A DNA stretch of 64,000 bases from Vreelandella populi (GTDB lineage: Bacteria > Pseudomonadota > Gammaproteobacteria > Pseudomonadales > Halomonadaceae): contig NZ_RZHE01000006.1 in NCBI RefSeq assembly GCF_003989825.1, positions 248,001-312,000 of the forward strand. The letters are read 5' to 3'. The stretch's first letter is position 1; the number at the start of each line of letters is the position of its first letter. The notes under the pieces were generated by a model that ran no database searches, had not been told where the DNA came from, and saw only the letters and a list, made by a program, of their open reading frames with translations. Positions 25,540 through 34,181 of the stretch are shown one piece after another. The position numbers were made by a program, and so were the translations under genes.

Positions 25540-27405
25540 ATGCCACTTAGCCACGCCATGCAACCGCCTTCCCTCCACTCAAGCTCATCCCCCCTTAGCG
25601 GCTTTTTCAGCGTTTTTCGCTACAGCCGGCGTGCCCTTGGCTTAGTGTGGGAGACTTCGCGCTGGATGATGTTCGGTCTGGCGCTCTGTACTCTGGTAGC
25701 CGGTGTATTGCCTGCCGCTGGTGCGTGGGTAGGCCAACTGATTGTTGATGGTGTAGTAAGCGCGATGGAAACCTACCGCGATAACAGCGCCGCCAATCTG
25801 ATGGTCACTATTACCCCCGTACTCGAGCTTGTGGCTTTAGAGGCACTTATCATTGCGCTTATTGCATTGGCCCAGCGCGGGCTTTCTGCCCAACAGTCAC
25901 TACTTCGCGCTCTGCTGGGCCAGAAAGTGAACGTGATGATTTTAGAAAAAGCGGGCACGCTGTCATTAAGCCAGTTCGAGGATTCAGAGCTTTATGACCA
26001 GCTGACACGTGCCCGTCGCGAAGCCTCCACGCGGCCACTGGCACTGGTGAATAAAACCTTCGGGCTATTGCAGAACGCCATATCCCTTGTCAGCTTTAGC
26101 GTATTGCTCGTTCAGTTTTCACCTTGGGCGCTGTTGATACTGGCGGCAGGCGCCTTGCCGGTGTTTATCTCAGAAGCCAAATTTTCCGGCGATGCCTTTC
26201 GACTATTTCGCCGGCGTTCGCCCGAGACGCGTATGCAGGGCTACCTGGAGACGGTGCTGGCCCGTGAAGACAGCATTAAAGAGGTCAAGCTATTCGGTCT
26301 TGAGCCGCTGTTTTTACAACGTTACCGCGATATTTTTAACCGCCTGTTCACGGAAGACCGCCGCCTGACGCTGCGCCGCGAGGGCTGGGGCTTCTTGCTT
26401 GGCCTGCTGGGCACGCTGACATTTTACGCCGCCTACGGCTGGGTGGTGATAGAGACGATTGCAGGCGCTATTACCCTAGGCCAGATGACCATGTATTTGA
26501 TGGTGTTCAAGCAAGGCCAATCCGCGCTGTCTGCAAGCCTCACGGCGATTAGCGGCATGTACGAAGATAATCTTTATCTCTCTAACCTTTACGAATACCT
26601 GGAGCAACCTACCGAGCAGGAAGGCGGCACACTTCTGCAAGGAACTCTTCCTGGTGATGGGCTGCGCTTTGAAGACGTGAACTTTGCCTACCCAGGCGGC
26701 AAACAAGTGTTACAGCATATTTCGCTGCACCTACCGCCCGGTCAAAGTCTTGCGTTGGTGGGCGAAAACGGCTCGGGTAAAACCACGCTTATTAAATTGT
26801 TAACGCGGCTTTATCACCCCACTCAAGGCCGAATTCTCCTTGATGGTAGCGATCTTCGTGATTGGGAAGCCAACGCACTACGTAAACGTATTGGGGTCAT
26901 TTTTCAGGACTTTGTGCGCTATCAGCTGCCGGTGGGTGAAAACCTGGGTGTTGGCGACATTCAGGCGTTTAATGATGAAATGCGCTGGCAGCAAGCGGCC
27001 CACAACGGCATGGCCGATAGCTTTATAAAGCGCATGCCTCAAGGCTATAACACCCAGCTAGGCCGCTGGTTTAAAGATGGTCAGGAACTCTCCGGCGGGC
27101 AGTGGCAAAAGATAGCGCTTTCGCGTGCCTACATGCGCGAAGAAGCCGACATTCTGGTGCTCGATGAGCCGACCGCGGCCATGGATGCTGCCGCTGAAGC
27201 CGATATATTTACCCGCTTTCGCGAGCACAGCCGCGATAAAATGACCATTCTGATCTCCCATCGCTTCTCGACCGTACGCAGCGCGGATCTCATCCTGGTC
27301 ATTGATCAGGGAAAGATTATTGAGCGCGGTACCCATGAAGCGCTACTCACGCTCAATGGCCGCTACGCTCATTTGTTTCACCTTCAGGCGAAAGGCTATC
27401 GGTAA
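25540..27405 (+). CDS. ABC transporter, fused permease and ATPase
   Basis: A 621-residue half-transporter. Six membrane helices span about 40-330 and the nucleotide-binding domain is about 370-610. It contains Walker A GENGSGKT near residue 408, Q-loop VIFQDFVRY, signature LSGGQWQK, Walker B ILVLDEPTAAMD and the H-loop ISHRFST. It should act as a homodimeric exporter; the substrate (lipid, peptide or drug) is unknown. ATG 25540 and ATG 25558 are both possible starts, neither with a strong ribosome-binding site. It is monocistronic. Confidence 0.9.
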   Translation: MPLSHAMQPPSLHSSSSPLSGFFSVFRYSRRALGLVWETSRWMMFGLALCTLVAGVLPAAGAWVGQLIVDGVVSAMETYRDNSAANLMVTITPVLELVALEALIIALIALAQRGLSAQQSLLRALLGQKVNVMILEKAGTLSLSQFEDSELYDQLTRARREASTRPLALVNKTFGLLQNAISLVSFSVLLVQFSPWALLILAAGALPVFISEAKFSGDAFRLFRRRSPETRMQGYLETVLAREDSIKEVKLFGLEPLFLQRYRDIFNRLFTEDRRLTLRREGWGFLLGLLGTLTFYAAYGWVVIETIAGAITLGQMTMYLMVFKQGQSALSASLTAISGMYEDNLYLSNLYEYLEQPTEQEGGTLLQGTLPGDGLRFEDVNFAYPGGKQVLQHISLHLPPGQSLALVGENGSGKTTLIKLLTRLYHPTQGRILLDGSDLRDWEANALRKRIGVIFQDFVRYQLPVGENLGVGDIQAFNDEMRWQQAAHNGMADSFIKRMPQGYNTQLGRWFKDGQELSGGQWQKIALSRAYMREEADILVLDEPTAAMDAAAEADIFTRFREHSRDKMTILISHRFSTVRSADLILVIDQGKIIERGTHEALLTLNGRYAHLFHLQAKGYR

Positions 27406-27452
27406 GTAGAGTTGCTCTATACCTAGAGCAGAAGTATGACCAAAACGCCTGA

Positions 27453-27602
27453 TCAAGCGGCTTGGCGATACCCCCGCAGGGCCTTGCGCCCTTTACGGGA
27501 GTAGCTGCCTTTGCCCTTTTTGGGCGCTTGCTGCTGCATCTTGAACATAGGGGTTCGTAACTGCGCTTTGAGCGCGTTATCACGAATCTTGGACTGTTTC
27601 AT
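27453..27602 (-). CDS. arfA: Alternative ribosome-rescue factor ArfA
   Basis: A 49-residue protein beginning MKQSKIRDNALKAQL, with the ArfA core IRDNA...PMF and the basic KKGKGSYSRKGRK tail that enters the empty mRNA channel. ArfA binds stalled ribosomes and recruits RF2 when tmRNA fails. The protein stops at GYRQAA, without the hydrophobic tail encoded by full-length E. coli arfA. A hairpin (27446-27467 on the plus strand) spans the last codons and the TGA stop and is followed on the minus strand by TTTT. It looks like a terminator placed on the stop codon, recalling the non-stop mRNA control of other arfA genes. Confidence 0.85.
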   Translation of the reverse strand: MKQSKIRDNALKAQLRTPMFKMQQQAPKKGKGSYSRKGRKALRGYRQAA

Positions 27603-27703
27603 GGTGGCTTCCTAAAGGTAGTTTAACTAAAAGCGGTGCCTGTTCTGACAGGCACCGCATAGACATCATGAGCTGCTTAACGTTCCTAAGCACTCACTGA
27701 AAA

Positions 27704-28516
27704 TCACTCATCCCAGGTGGGCGCAAAGTCAGGGTTCGCAATACGTTCCTTGCGATCCAGCTTGGCAATATCGGCCATTTCGCTTTCGCTTAGCACGAGA
27801 TCAAAAGCGGCAATATTGCTTTGGATATTACGCGCTTTGGTAGAAGAAGGAATCGTGATCATGTTGCGCTGATTGACCCAGGCCAGGGCAATTTGCGCAG
27901 GCGTTACGCTATGCGCATCGGCGATCTGCTTGAGGGTTGCATCATCCATTACCTTGCCCACCGCCAGCGGCATAAAGGCAGTCACCTGAATGCCGTGCTG
28001 TTCGCAGCGCTCAACCAGCTTGCGGTTCTGAAGGAAGGGGTGCACTTCAATCTGGTTGGTCAGGATTTCGCCTTTACCCAGAATCTCCACGGCTTTATCA
28101 AGCTGCTCAATGGTGAAGTTGGATACGCCAATATGGCGCGTTTTACCTACTGCCTTCACCTCTTTAAGGGCGGTTAGATAATCTTCCATCGGCACTTCGT
28201 TATCCGGCGATGGCCAGTGAATCAGCAGTAGATCAACGTAATCGGTGCCGAGCTTTTCGAGGCTTTCGTCAACACTCTCTTTCAAGCGCTGAGGTTCCAG
28301 ATTGTCGAACCACACCTTGGTGGTCAGAAATATGTCGCCACGCGGAACGCTGCTGTCACGAATCGCTTCACCAACACCTTTCTCGTTACCGTAAAACTGG
28401 GCAGTATCGATATGCCGGTAGCCCGCTTCAAGTGCGGCGTGAATGCTCTCTTTAAGCGTATCGCCTTCCAGGCGGAAGGTACCGAAACCGGGGTTAGGCA
28501 TAACCTTTTGCATCAT
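27704..28516 (-). CDS. dkgB: Aldo/keto reductase (2,5-diketo-D-gluconate reductase type)
   Basis: A 270-residue AKR with the catalytic tetrad in context: Asp and Tyr in HIDTAQFYGNEKGVG, Lys in FLTTKVW, and His in LLLIHWPSP. It reduces aldehydes and ketones with NADPH, and DkgB-type members act on methylglyoxal and diketogluconate. The first ATG of the frame at 28520-28522 abuts AAGGA, so ATG 28514-28516 is the better start. It is monocistronic; the gene symbol is by similarity of motifs and length only. Confidence 0.85.
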   Translation of the reverse strand: MMQKVMPNPGFGTFRLEGDTLKESIHAALEAGYRHIDTAQFYGNEKGVGEAIRDSSVPRGDIFLTTKVWFDNLEPQRLKESVDESLEKLGTDYVDLLLIHWPSPDNEVPMEDYLTALKEVKAVGKTRHIGVSNFTIEQLDKAVEILGKGEILTNQIEVHPFLQNRKLVERCEQHGIQVTAFMPLAVGKVMDDATLKQIADAHSVTPAQIALAWVNQRNMITIPSSTKARNIQSNIAAFDLVLSESEMADIAKLDRKERIANPDFAPTWDE

Positions 28517-28719
28517 TAACATCCTTTTCTATTGATAGCGTGTTAATTAACATGGGGCAGCCGCCGCGTGACTTCAACCACCCATTCAAAAAAGCCCTTA
28601 ATAGGTTTGACGTTAACCAAGCGAAATTTGCGGGCTTTTTGATCCACGTTTGGCGCTATAAGCGATAGAATTATAAAAATTCGCTTGCTAACATTCTCTT
28701 GCTAACAAAGACGCCGCCC

Positions 28720-29979
28720 ATGCCCCCAGATAACGACACGCTTGCAGCTACCGATGCCTCGCTGCCTCCCATTCATCGCCAACCGGGCTTTCTAAGCTTT
28801 CTTCTTTCTCGATTAGCGGCTGTGTTTGCCATGCAAATTCAGGCCATTGTGGTGGCCTGGCAGGTCTATGACATTACCCGGGACGCCATGTCGCTGGCCT
28901 ATGTAGGGCTTGCGCAGTTTCTGCCTATGGTGATTTTATTGCTGCCCGCAGGCGATGTGGTCGACCGCTTTCCACGAAAGCGCATCCTGCAACTGAGCTG
29001 GGCGGTACAGGGCATTTGTAGCGCATTGCTGCTTTTATTAGCCCAGGCTAACCACGGTAGCGTCACTGAATTTTATGCCGTGCTGGCCCTGTTTGGCTGC
29101 GCCCGGGCTTTTACCGGCCCTACGCTGCAAAGCCTGTTGCCCAATATTGTGCCCCGCGCCCAGCTGGCCCAGGCCATTGCGCTAAATAGCTCCATCATGA
29201 AAGTTGCCGTGATTAGCGGGCCCTTACTGGGCGGCGTGCTTTACAGTGTGGGCGGCGGCAGCCTGGCCTATGCCGTATGTTTGGGCTGCTTTATCGTCGC
29301 GCTGGCCTTACTGGTGCTGGTACCGGTGCGCTATGTCGAGAAAGCCAAGGTATTGGAGAGCACCGCCTGGAAGCGTTTTTCCGCCGGCATTCGCTATATC
29401 CGCTATCAGCCGATTATTCTGGGCGCCATTTCGTTGGATCTGTTTGCCGTGCTGCTGGGTGGCGTCGTAGCACTGCTACCCATTTACGCTCAGGAAGTCC
29501 TGCATGTGGGCCCGGAAGGCTTGGGTGCATTGCGCAGCGCGATTGCGGTGGGCGCGCTATTGATGGGGCTTTATCTTGGCGTTCGCGGTATCAAGCGTCG
29601 CGCCGGGCATGTGATGTTTATAGCCGTTGCCGTGTTTGGGTTGGCGAATCTGGTATTCGCGTTCTCCACCCTGTTCTGGGTGTCGATGATCGCCATGCTG
29701 GTCGCGGGTGCGGCCGATATGATCAGCGTTTATGTGCGCACCACCGTGATTCAGCTGGCAACGCCCGATGAAATGCGCGGCCGGGTGAATGCCGTCAACA
29801 TGCTGTTTATCGGCTCAAGCAACGAATTGGGCGAGTTCCGCGCGGGCAGCATGGCCGCTGGGTTTGGCGTGGTGCCCGCTGCGGTGATTGGCGGCGTGGG
29901 CACGCTGGCAGTGGTTGGCCTGTGGATGCGCCTGTTCCCGACGCTACGTCGGGTCGACCGCTTCGATGATGCTCGCTGA
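28720..29979 (+). CDS. MFS transporter, EntS-like
   Basis: About 419 residues with 10-12 membrane segments. MFS features include DVVDRFPRKRIL in the 2-3 loop (near residue 83) and the helix 4-5 segment FGCARAFTGPTLQSLLPNIV, as in the MFS_3/EntS group of exporters. The C-terminal half has TPDEMRGRVNAVNMLFIG. Substrate unknown. An in-frame TTG lies at 28699; ATG 28720 has no clear ribosome-binding site. CTTGCTAACA occurs twice in tandem (28683-28692 and 28697-28706) just upstream. The 3' end overlaps convergent cobA by 36 bp. Confidence 0.85.
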   Translation: MPPDNDTLAATDASLPPIHRQPGFLSFLLSRLAAVFAMQIQAIVVAWQVYDITRDAMSLAYVGLAQFLPMVILLLPAGDVVDRFPRKRILQLSWAVQGICSALLLLLAQANHGSVTEFYAVLALFGCARAFTGPTLQSLLPNIVPRAQLAQAIALNSSIMKVAVISGPLLGGVLYSVGGGSLAYAVCLGCFIVALALLVLVPVRYVEKAKVLESTAWKRFSAGIRYIRYQPIILGAISLDLFAVLLGGVVALLPIYAQEVLHVGPEGLGALRSAIAVGALLMGLYLGVRGIKRRAGHVMFIAVAVFGLANLVFAFSTLFWVSMIAMLVAGAADMISVYVRTTVIQLATPDEMRGRVNAVNMLFIGSSNELGEFRAGSMAAGFGVVPAAVIGGVGTLAVVGLWMRLFPTLRRVDRFDDAR

Positions 29980-30810
29980 GGAAAGCGTATTCGCGGGGCT
30001 GCTCGCCACCAGACTCACCACGCTGCCCACCAGAATCACGCAGGGTGACGGCAGCGGATGATCCGCCAGGCGTTGGGGCATATCTTTAAGGGTGCCCACC
30101 AACGCCTGCTGTTCGGGCAGGCTGGCATTGGCAACCAGCATGATCGGCCATTCATCGGGCAACCCGGCCTGGCGTAGCCCTGCACAAATCGCCTCCACCT
30201 TGGAAAGCCCCATATAAAACACCAGGGTTTCATCGCGGCGTGCCAGGGTTTTCCAATCGGGCGTGCCGCCTTCACGGCATAGCTGTGCGGTAATAAAGCG
30301 CAATTGCTGAGAGTGGCCCCGGTCGGTGAGCGGAATTCCCAGACTCGCGGCAGCAGCGGACGCCGCGGTAATGCCGGGCACGATGTGTGCGGGTACATTG
30401 GCATCCGCCAGGGCGGCAAGCTCTTCGCCCATACGCGCAAAAATACCCGGGTCACCACCTTTCAAACGCACCACCGATTTTCCAGCGGCCGCCAGCTTGA
30501 CCATCAAGGCGCCAATTTCCGCCTGAGGCATGCTGTGATGGCCGCTGGCCTTGCCAACGTAGTAGCGCTCGGCTGAAAGCGGAACCAGCCCCAGCACATC
30601 GTCGCCTACCAAGCGGTCATACACGATAGCATCGGCCTGCATTAACAGCCGGGCGGCTTTCAGCGTTAACAACTCCATATCGCCGCTGCCTGCGCCGACC
30701 AGATACACATGCCCGGCCGTGCATTCGCCGCGCAGCTTGAGCGAAGGCGCGTTTGATGCGCTGCGCGTTGAGCGCTGGAACGGCGACAGCACACGCTGCG
30801 TAAAGCGCAT
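29944..30810 (-). CDS. cobA: Uroporphyrinogen-III C-methyltransferase (siroheme synthesis)
   Basis: A 288-residue SUMT. It carries the GHVYLVGAGSGDMELLTLKA motif near residue 30, the SAM-binding VVRLKGGDPGIFARMGEE near 115, and PGITAASAAAASLGIPLTDRG near 149. It methylates uroporphyrinogen III at C2 and C7 to precorrin-2, the precursor of siroheme used by NirB. ATG 30808-30810 lies 7 nt after the nasA stop with GAGG in front, so it is the second gene of a nasA-cobA operon. A longer frame overlapping nasA is less likely. Confidence 0.92.
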   Translation of the reverse strand: MRFTQRVLSPFQRSTRSASNAPSLKLRGECTAGHVYLVGAGSGDMELLTLKAARLLMQADAIVYDRLVGDDVLGLVPLSAERYYVGKASGHHSMPQAEIGALMVKLAAAGKSVVRLKGGDPGIFARMGEELAALADANVPAHIVPGITAASAAAASLGIPLTDRGHSQQLRFITAQLCREGGTPDWKTLARRDETLVFYMGLSKVEAICAGLRQAGLPDEWPIMLVANASLPEQQALVGTLKDMPQRLADHPLPSPCVILVGSVVSLVASSPANTLSSASIIEAVDPT

Positions 30811-30817
30811 CGTGGCC

Positions 30818-33556
30818 TCAGGCCACTTCTGTATAAGACGCTTGCTTAGCACGCGCATGTGAACGCTCCTCTTCAATCAGGGACTTCAATTCAGGCAAAC
30901 AACTACCGCACTGGGTTCCACAGGCAAGCCGGGCGCCCAAAGCTTCCACGCTACCATCTCCTGCGCGAATGGCATTAACAATCGCCGTTTGACCCACCTG
31001 GTGGCAGCTGCAAACCACGGGGCCGGTATCGGCGGCGCCATCTTCGCACCCCGCCAGCAGCCGGCGCCGATGCTTATCGCTTATGACCGTCTCGTTAAAA
31101 CGCGCTTCAAGCCAGGCAAGCCCGGGCAGTTCGCGCGGCGGGCCGACCATCAGCCACCAGCGCAGCTTACCTTGCACAAGAGCCGCCGCGCGCAGGCGGC
31201 CATTGCCGCTGTCTTCACACCACAGGGAAGCTCCATCGGGTAGCCATGTCGCCAGTAGCGCCAGCCAGTCATGTACCGGCCTTGCATCTGCCAGCTGCCA
31301 GCGCTGGCAGCCCTGCATGGGCACGCGCGCCCAGTAATCGCTTTTACACCACGGGGGTGCTTCCTGCGGGCTATTATCCCCTAATGGTTGGGCAATCAAC
31401 AGCGTTGCCTCCCAAGCCGAGTTAAGCGGCGCTAGCGCCACCGCGCCGTGCTTGGCTTCCGGCTGGCCTGACACAGGGTCGGTCAAAGCTTTTAGCATAG
31501 CACCGCTACGCGCCGATTTACTGAACGCATCGCTCCAGTGCATGGGAATGAATACCTCACCACGCCTCTGAGCATTCGAGATTCGCACCCGCCCCCGGTA
31601 CTCGCCGCTTGGGGCAGACAATACTGCCAGCTGCTGGTCATCAATGCCATACTGCACGGCATCGCTTGGGTGGAGTTCGATAAACGGCTCATAGCGATGG
31701 TTCATCAGCCGGGGCGCGCGCGCCGTCCGCGTCATGGTGTGCCACTGATCACGAATACGCCCGGTATTCAGGCGCAGCGGGTAGGCATCACTCAAGCGTT
31801 GCTCGGGCAAGCGCGGCGTTATGGTGATGAATTTGGCGCGTCCATTGGGCGTGGCGAATTCACCATCTTCAAACAACCGCGCCGTTCCGTGAGGCGCTGA
31901 AGACGTAACCGGCCATTGAATCGGCACCAGCGCGTCGTAGCCCTCGCGCCCAAGGCCCACCAGGCCGGAAATATCGAATAGTCGTTTGTTCTCCCTTTCA
32001 TTCTCGAAGCCGGAAAGGCGCGCGTGCTCGTCAAATATTTCATGGGGATGGGTATAATCAAACGCCTCGTGAAAGCCCATGCGTTTGGCGGCTTCGCACA
32101 TAATCCACCAATCGTGACGCGCTTGGCCAGGCGCGGGTAGCAAACCACGCTGACGTGAAATACGCCGCTCGGAATTGGTGACCGTGCCCTCTTTTTCCGA
32201 CCACCCCGTCGCTGGCAAAATGATATCGGCGTACGCTAGCAGATCGGTATGGCTTGCGCATTCAGACACAATCACCAGCGGGCACTTTTCAAGCGCACGC
32301 CGCACGCGGTCGGCATCCGGCAAGCTGACTGCCGGGTTGGTAGCCATTATCCAAAGCGCCTTTATTTCGCCCCGCTCAACCGCGTCAAAAAGCTCAATCG
32401 CCTTATAACCGGGCGCCTGGGGCAATTCGGGCGTTAACGTTTCAGTTGCCCAAAAGCGGGTGACTCGGTCCAAGGCGCCGGGCGTATGGTAGTCCATATG
32501 CGCGGCCAGCTGGTTGGCAAGCCCACCCACTTCGCGACCGCCCATGGCATTGGGCTGGCCGGTAATCGAAAAAGGCCCCGCCCCCGGCAGGCCAATTTTG
32601 CCACCCGCCAAGTGGCAGTTAATGATCGCGTTGCATTTATCGGTACCGCTGGAGGATTGGTTGACGCCCTGGGAGTAGAGCGTCACGACATGAAGTTGGC
32701 TGGCAAACCAGTAGTAAAAGGTCTCCAACCGTTCAGGGTCGATATCACACATGGCCGCCACGTCATTAATATCGTGGTAACTCGCCGCTAGCAGTGCTTC
32801 GTCAAGTCCTTCGGTATGGCGATCAAGGTAGAGCTGATCCAGCTTGTGGTTCGCCGCCATCCAGGCTAGCAGGCCGTTAAACAACACTGCATCACTTCCT
32901 GGCGCAATGCCCAAGTAGAGGTCAGCAATTTCACAGCTGTCGGTCACGCGCGGGTCGATGACCACCACCCGCATCAACGGGTTGCGCGTTTTGGCGACCT
33001 TCAAGCGCTGATAGAGTACCGGGTGATTCCAGGCCAGATTCGAGCCCACCAGCACCACCAGTTCGGCCTCCTCAATATCTTCATAGTTGCAGGGAACGGC
33101 ATCCGCGCCCAACGAGCGTTTATACGCCGCTACGGCTGAGGCCATGCAGAGTCGCGAGTTGGTATCCAGATGAGGCGTGCCTAAAAAGCCTTTAAACAGC
33201 TTATTGGCCACATAGTAATCTTCAGTTAACAGCTGCCCCGAAAGATACGCAGCGACGGATTCAGCGCCATAGGTGGCACGAGTCGTCTGCAACCGCTCAG
33301 CCAAAACGGTTAACGCCACATTCCAGTCAACCGCTTGGCCATCGACCCAGGGTGTGGTGAGCCGGTCATGTTGGCCAAGGGTTTCGTGGAGTGCTGAGCC
33401 TTTGACGCACAGCCGCCCAAAGTTGGCGGGGTGGTCACGGTCGCCTTCAACGGCAATGAGGGTATCGCCTGCCACGGTGGCGGTGACGCCACAGCCGACA
33501 CCGCAATAAGGGCACGTCGTGTTTGCTTTACAAGCCGAGCGTGTGGCCTGGGACAT
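30818..33556 (-). CDS. nasA: Assimilatory nitrate reductase, catalytic subunit
   Basis: A 912-residue molybdopterin oxidoreductase. The N-terminal [4Fe-4S] ligands are Cys15, Cys18, Cys22 and Cys50 (TCPYCGVGCG...GRLCVKG). The bis-MGD core includes GTDKCNAIINCHLAGG, and the molydopterin-binding C-terminal domain contains LRLNTGRIRDQWHTMTRT. A BFD-like [2Fe-2S] domain is fused at the end (VCSCHQVG...CGTQCGSCLPE). It reduces nitrate to nitrite in the cytoplasm. A strong GGAGGAAA precedes ATG 33554-33556, which is preferred over a start nine codons upstream that lies inside the leader terminator's T-run. Upstream are an ANTAR-type leader and a sigma-54 promoter. Confidence 0.95.
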   Translation of the reverse strand: MSQATRSACKANTTCPYCGVGCGVTATVAGDTLIAVEGDRDHPANFGRLCVKGSALHETLGQHDRLTTPWVDGQAVDWNVALTVLAERLQTTRATYGAESVAAYLSGQLLTEDYYVANKLFKGFLGTPHLDTNSRLCMASAVAAYKRSLGADAVPCNYEDIEEAELVVLVGSNLAWNHPVLYQRLKVAKTRNPLMRVVVIDPRVTDSCEIADLYLGIAPGSDAVLFNGLLAWMAANHKLDQLYLDRHTEGLDEALLAASYHDINDVAAMCDIDPERLETFYYWFASQLHVVTLYSQGVNQSSSGTDKCNAIINCHLAGGKIGLPGAGPFSITGQPNAMGGREVGGLANQLAAHMDYHTPGALDRVTRFWATETLTPELPQAPGYKAIELFDAVERGEIKALWIMATNPAVSLPDADRVRRALEKCPLVIVSECASHTDLLAYADIILPATGWSEKEGTVTNSERRISRQRGLLPAPGQARHDWWIMCEAAKRMGFHEAFDYTHPHEIFDEHARLSGFENERENKRLFDISGLVGLGREGYDALVPIQWPVTSSAPHGTARLFEDGEFATPNGRAKFITITPRLPEQRLSDAYPLRLNTGRIRDQWHTMTRTARAPRLMNHRYEPFIELHPSDAVQYGIDDQQLAVLSAPSGEYRGRVRISNAQRRGEVFIPMHWSDAFSKSARSGAMLKALTDPVSGQPEAKHGAVALAPLNSAWEATLLIAQPLGDNSPQEAPPWCKSDYWARVPMQGCQRWQLADARPVHDWLALLATWLPDGASLWCEDSGNGRLRAAALVQGKLRWWLMVGPPRELPGLAWLEARFNETVISDKHRRRLLAGCEDGAADTGPVVCSCHQVGQTAIVNAIRAGDGSVEALGARLACGTQCGSCLPELKSLIEEERSHARAKQASYTEVA

Positions 33557-33580
33557 ACTGATTTCCTCCCGCTGAAAAAG

Positions 33581-33625
33581 CAAAAGGCGCCCAAGCGAGC
33601 CTCAAAAGAAGCCTGCCTGGACGCC
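33581..33625 (-). terminator. Leader attenuator terminator of nasA
   Basis: On the minus strand, 33625-33611 pairs with 33601-33586 (about 14 pairs including three G-U, one mismatch). TTTTGCTTTTT follows, ending about 15 bp before the nasA ribosome-binding site. It is a premature terminator in the leader. Its 5' arm is shared with the hexaloop hairpin P2 at 33616-33636, so only one of the two can form. Confidence 0.65.
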
Positions 33626-33654
33626 GTTGTCTCAGGGACACCTGCACCGGTGCC
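33616..33654 (-). promoter_or_regulatory. ANTAR (NasR) target RNA in the nasA leader
   Basis: Two adjacent hairpins on the minus strand. P1 (33654-33637): 6 bp, hexaloop GGTGCA. P2 (33636-33616): CCTG-A-GAC pairing with GTCCAGG, 7 bp with a bulged A, hexaloop AACGGC (A at 1, G at 4). P2 uses bases 33616-33625 that also form the 5' arm of the terminator. This is the antiterminator layout known for ANTAR proteins. P1 departs from the rule by having G at loop position 1. Confidence 0.6.
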
Positions 33655-33802
33655 AAATGTCGCACTGCTGGAATGAGAGCACATTTATTAATGGCCTATT
33701 GTCTGATGGCGTTAGCGTTGTTATTTGCCCGTCAAACTCGATGGCTGCATTTTATTGTGCCGATAAACCTGTCTGTGCTTTGTTGCTTGTTGCCAAGGTA
33801 GT

Positions 33803-33819
33803 AGCAAGGCCTGCGCCAA
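33803..33819 (-). promoter_or_regulatory. Sigma-54 promoter of nasA
   Basis: On the minus strand the sequence is TTGGCGCAGGCCTTGCT, with GG (plus 33816-33817) and GC (plus 33804-33805) separated by 10 nt and flanked by TTGGC and TTGCT. Transcription would start near 33792, giving a leader of about 235 nt to the nasA start. Confidence 0.6.
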
Positions 33820-33945
33820 CAAGCCAATTAAAATAAAAAGATATTCTTAAACAGAAGGTTAAAGTAGAAACAAATACCTACCTGTCTATCTGGCAGGCAC
33901 CTTTTGTCCCGCCATTGGCTATTCACGGTGCATCTCTGCCGCGAA

Positions 33946-33964
33946 GCGCACCAATAGCGTGCGC
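33946..33964. promoter_or_regulatory. NtrC-like enhancer between divergent nas operons
   Basis: GCGCAC-N7-GTGCGC is a dyad with the GCAC-N7-GTGC core of NtrC sites. Its centre (33955) is about 138 bp from the minus-strand -24 element and 108 bp from the plus-strand one, suitable for activating both. A GGTGCA half-site at 33927-33932 lies about 31 bp away, three helical turns. Confidence 0.5.
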
Positions 33965-34060
33965 AAACTAAGCAAAGGCAGTTGGCAAGGCTTAGTCCTG
34001 ACTCTTTTTTTATAAATTAAAGATTTGAAATAAAAGACAAAAACAGCTAACGAACAATAT

Positions 34061-34077
34061 TTGGCTGATAAATTGCT
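34061..34077 (+). promoter_or_regulatory. Sigma-54 promoter of the nirBD operon
   Basis: TTGGCTGATAAATTGCT has GG at 34063-34064 and GC at 34075-34076 with 10 nt between, and consensus flanks. The predicted start near 34088 is only about 18 nt before the first leader hairpin. Confidence 0.65.
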
Positions 34078-34105
34078 CTCTACTGAATAGACAAATTTAA
34101 TACTA

Positions 34106-34181
34106 GCGGGTAGCCAACGGTGGCTGCTCTGCGTTGAACCCCGCTAACGGGTTTAGCCTTAGCTACCGGGCAATGAAGCCT
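34106..34181 (+). promoter_or_regulatory. ANTAR (NasR) target RNA in the nirBD operon leader
   Basis: P1: stem 34108-34115 with 34122-34129 (8 pairs, two G-U), extended by two pairs past a bulge, with hexaloop AACGGT at 34116-34121. P2: stem 34168-34171 with 34178-34181 and hexaloop AATGAA at 34172-34177. Both loops have A at 1 and G at 4. Between them lies a CCCG/CGGG hairpin. The 3' strand of P2 is exactly the base of the following terminator's 5' arm, so the two exclude each other. P2 itself is short (4 bp, one G-U). Confidence 0.65.

Noticed and set aside
33747..33761. A second sigma-54-like element on the minus strand upstream of nasA (GGCACAATAAAATGC).
   Set aside because: The GG to GC spacing is 11 nt rather than 10, which normally abolishes sigma-54 recognition, and a better element with correct spacing lies at 33803-33819.
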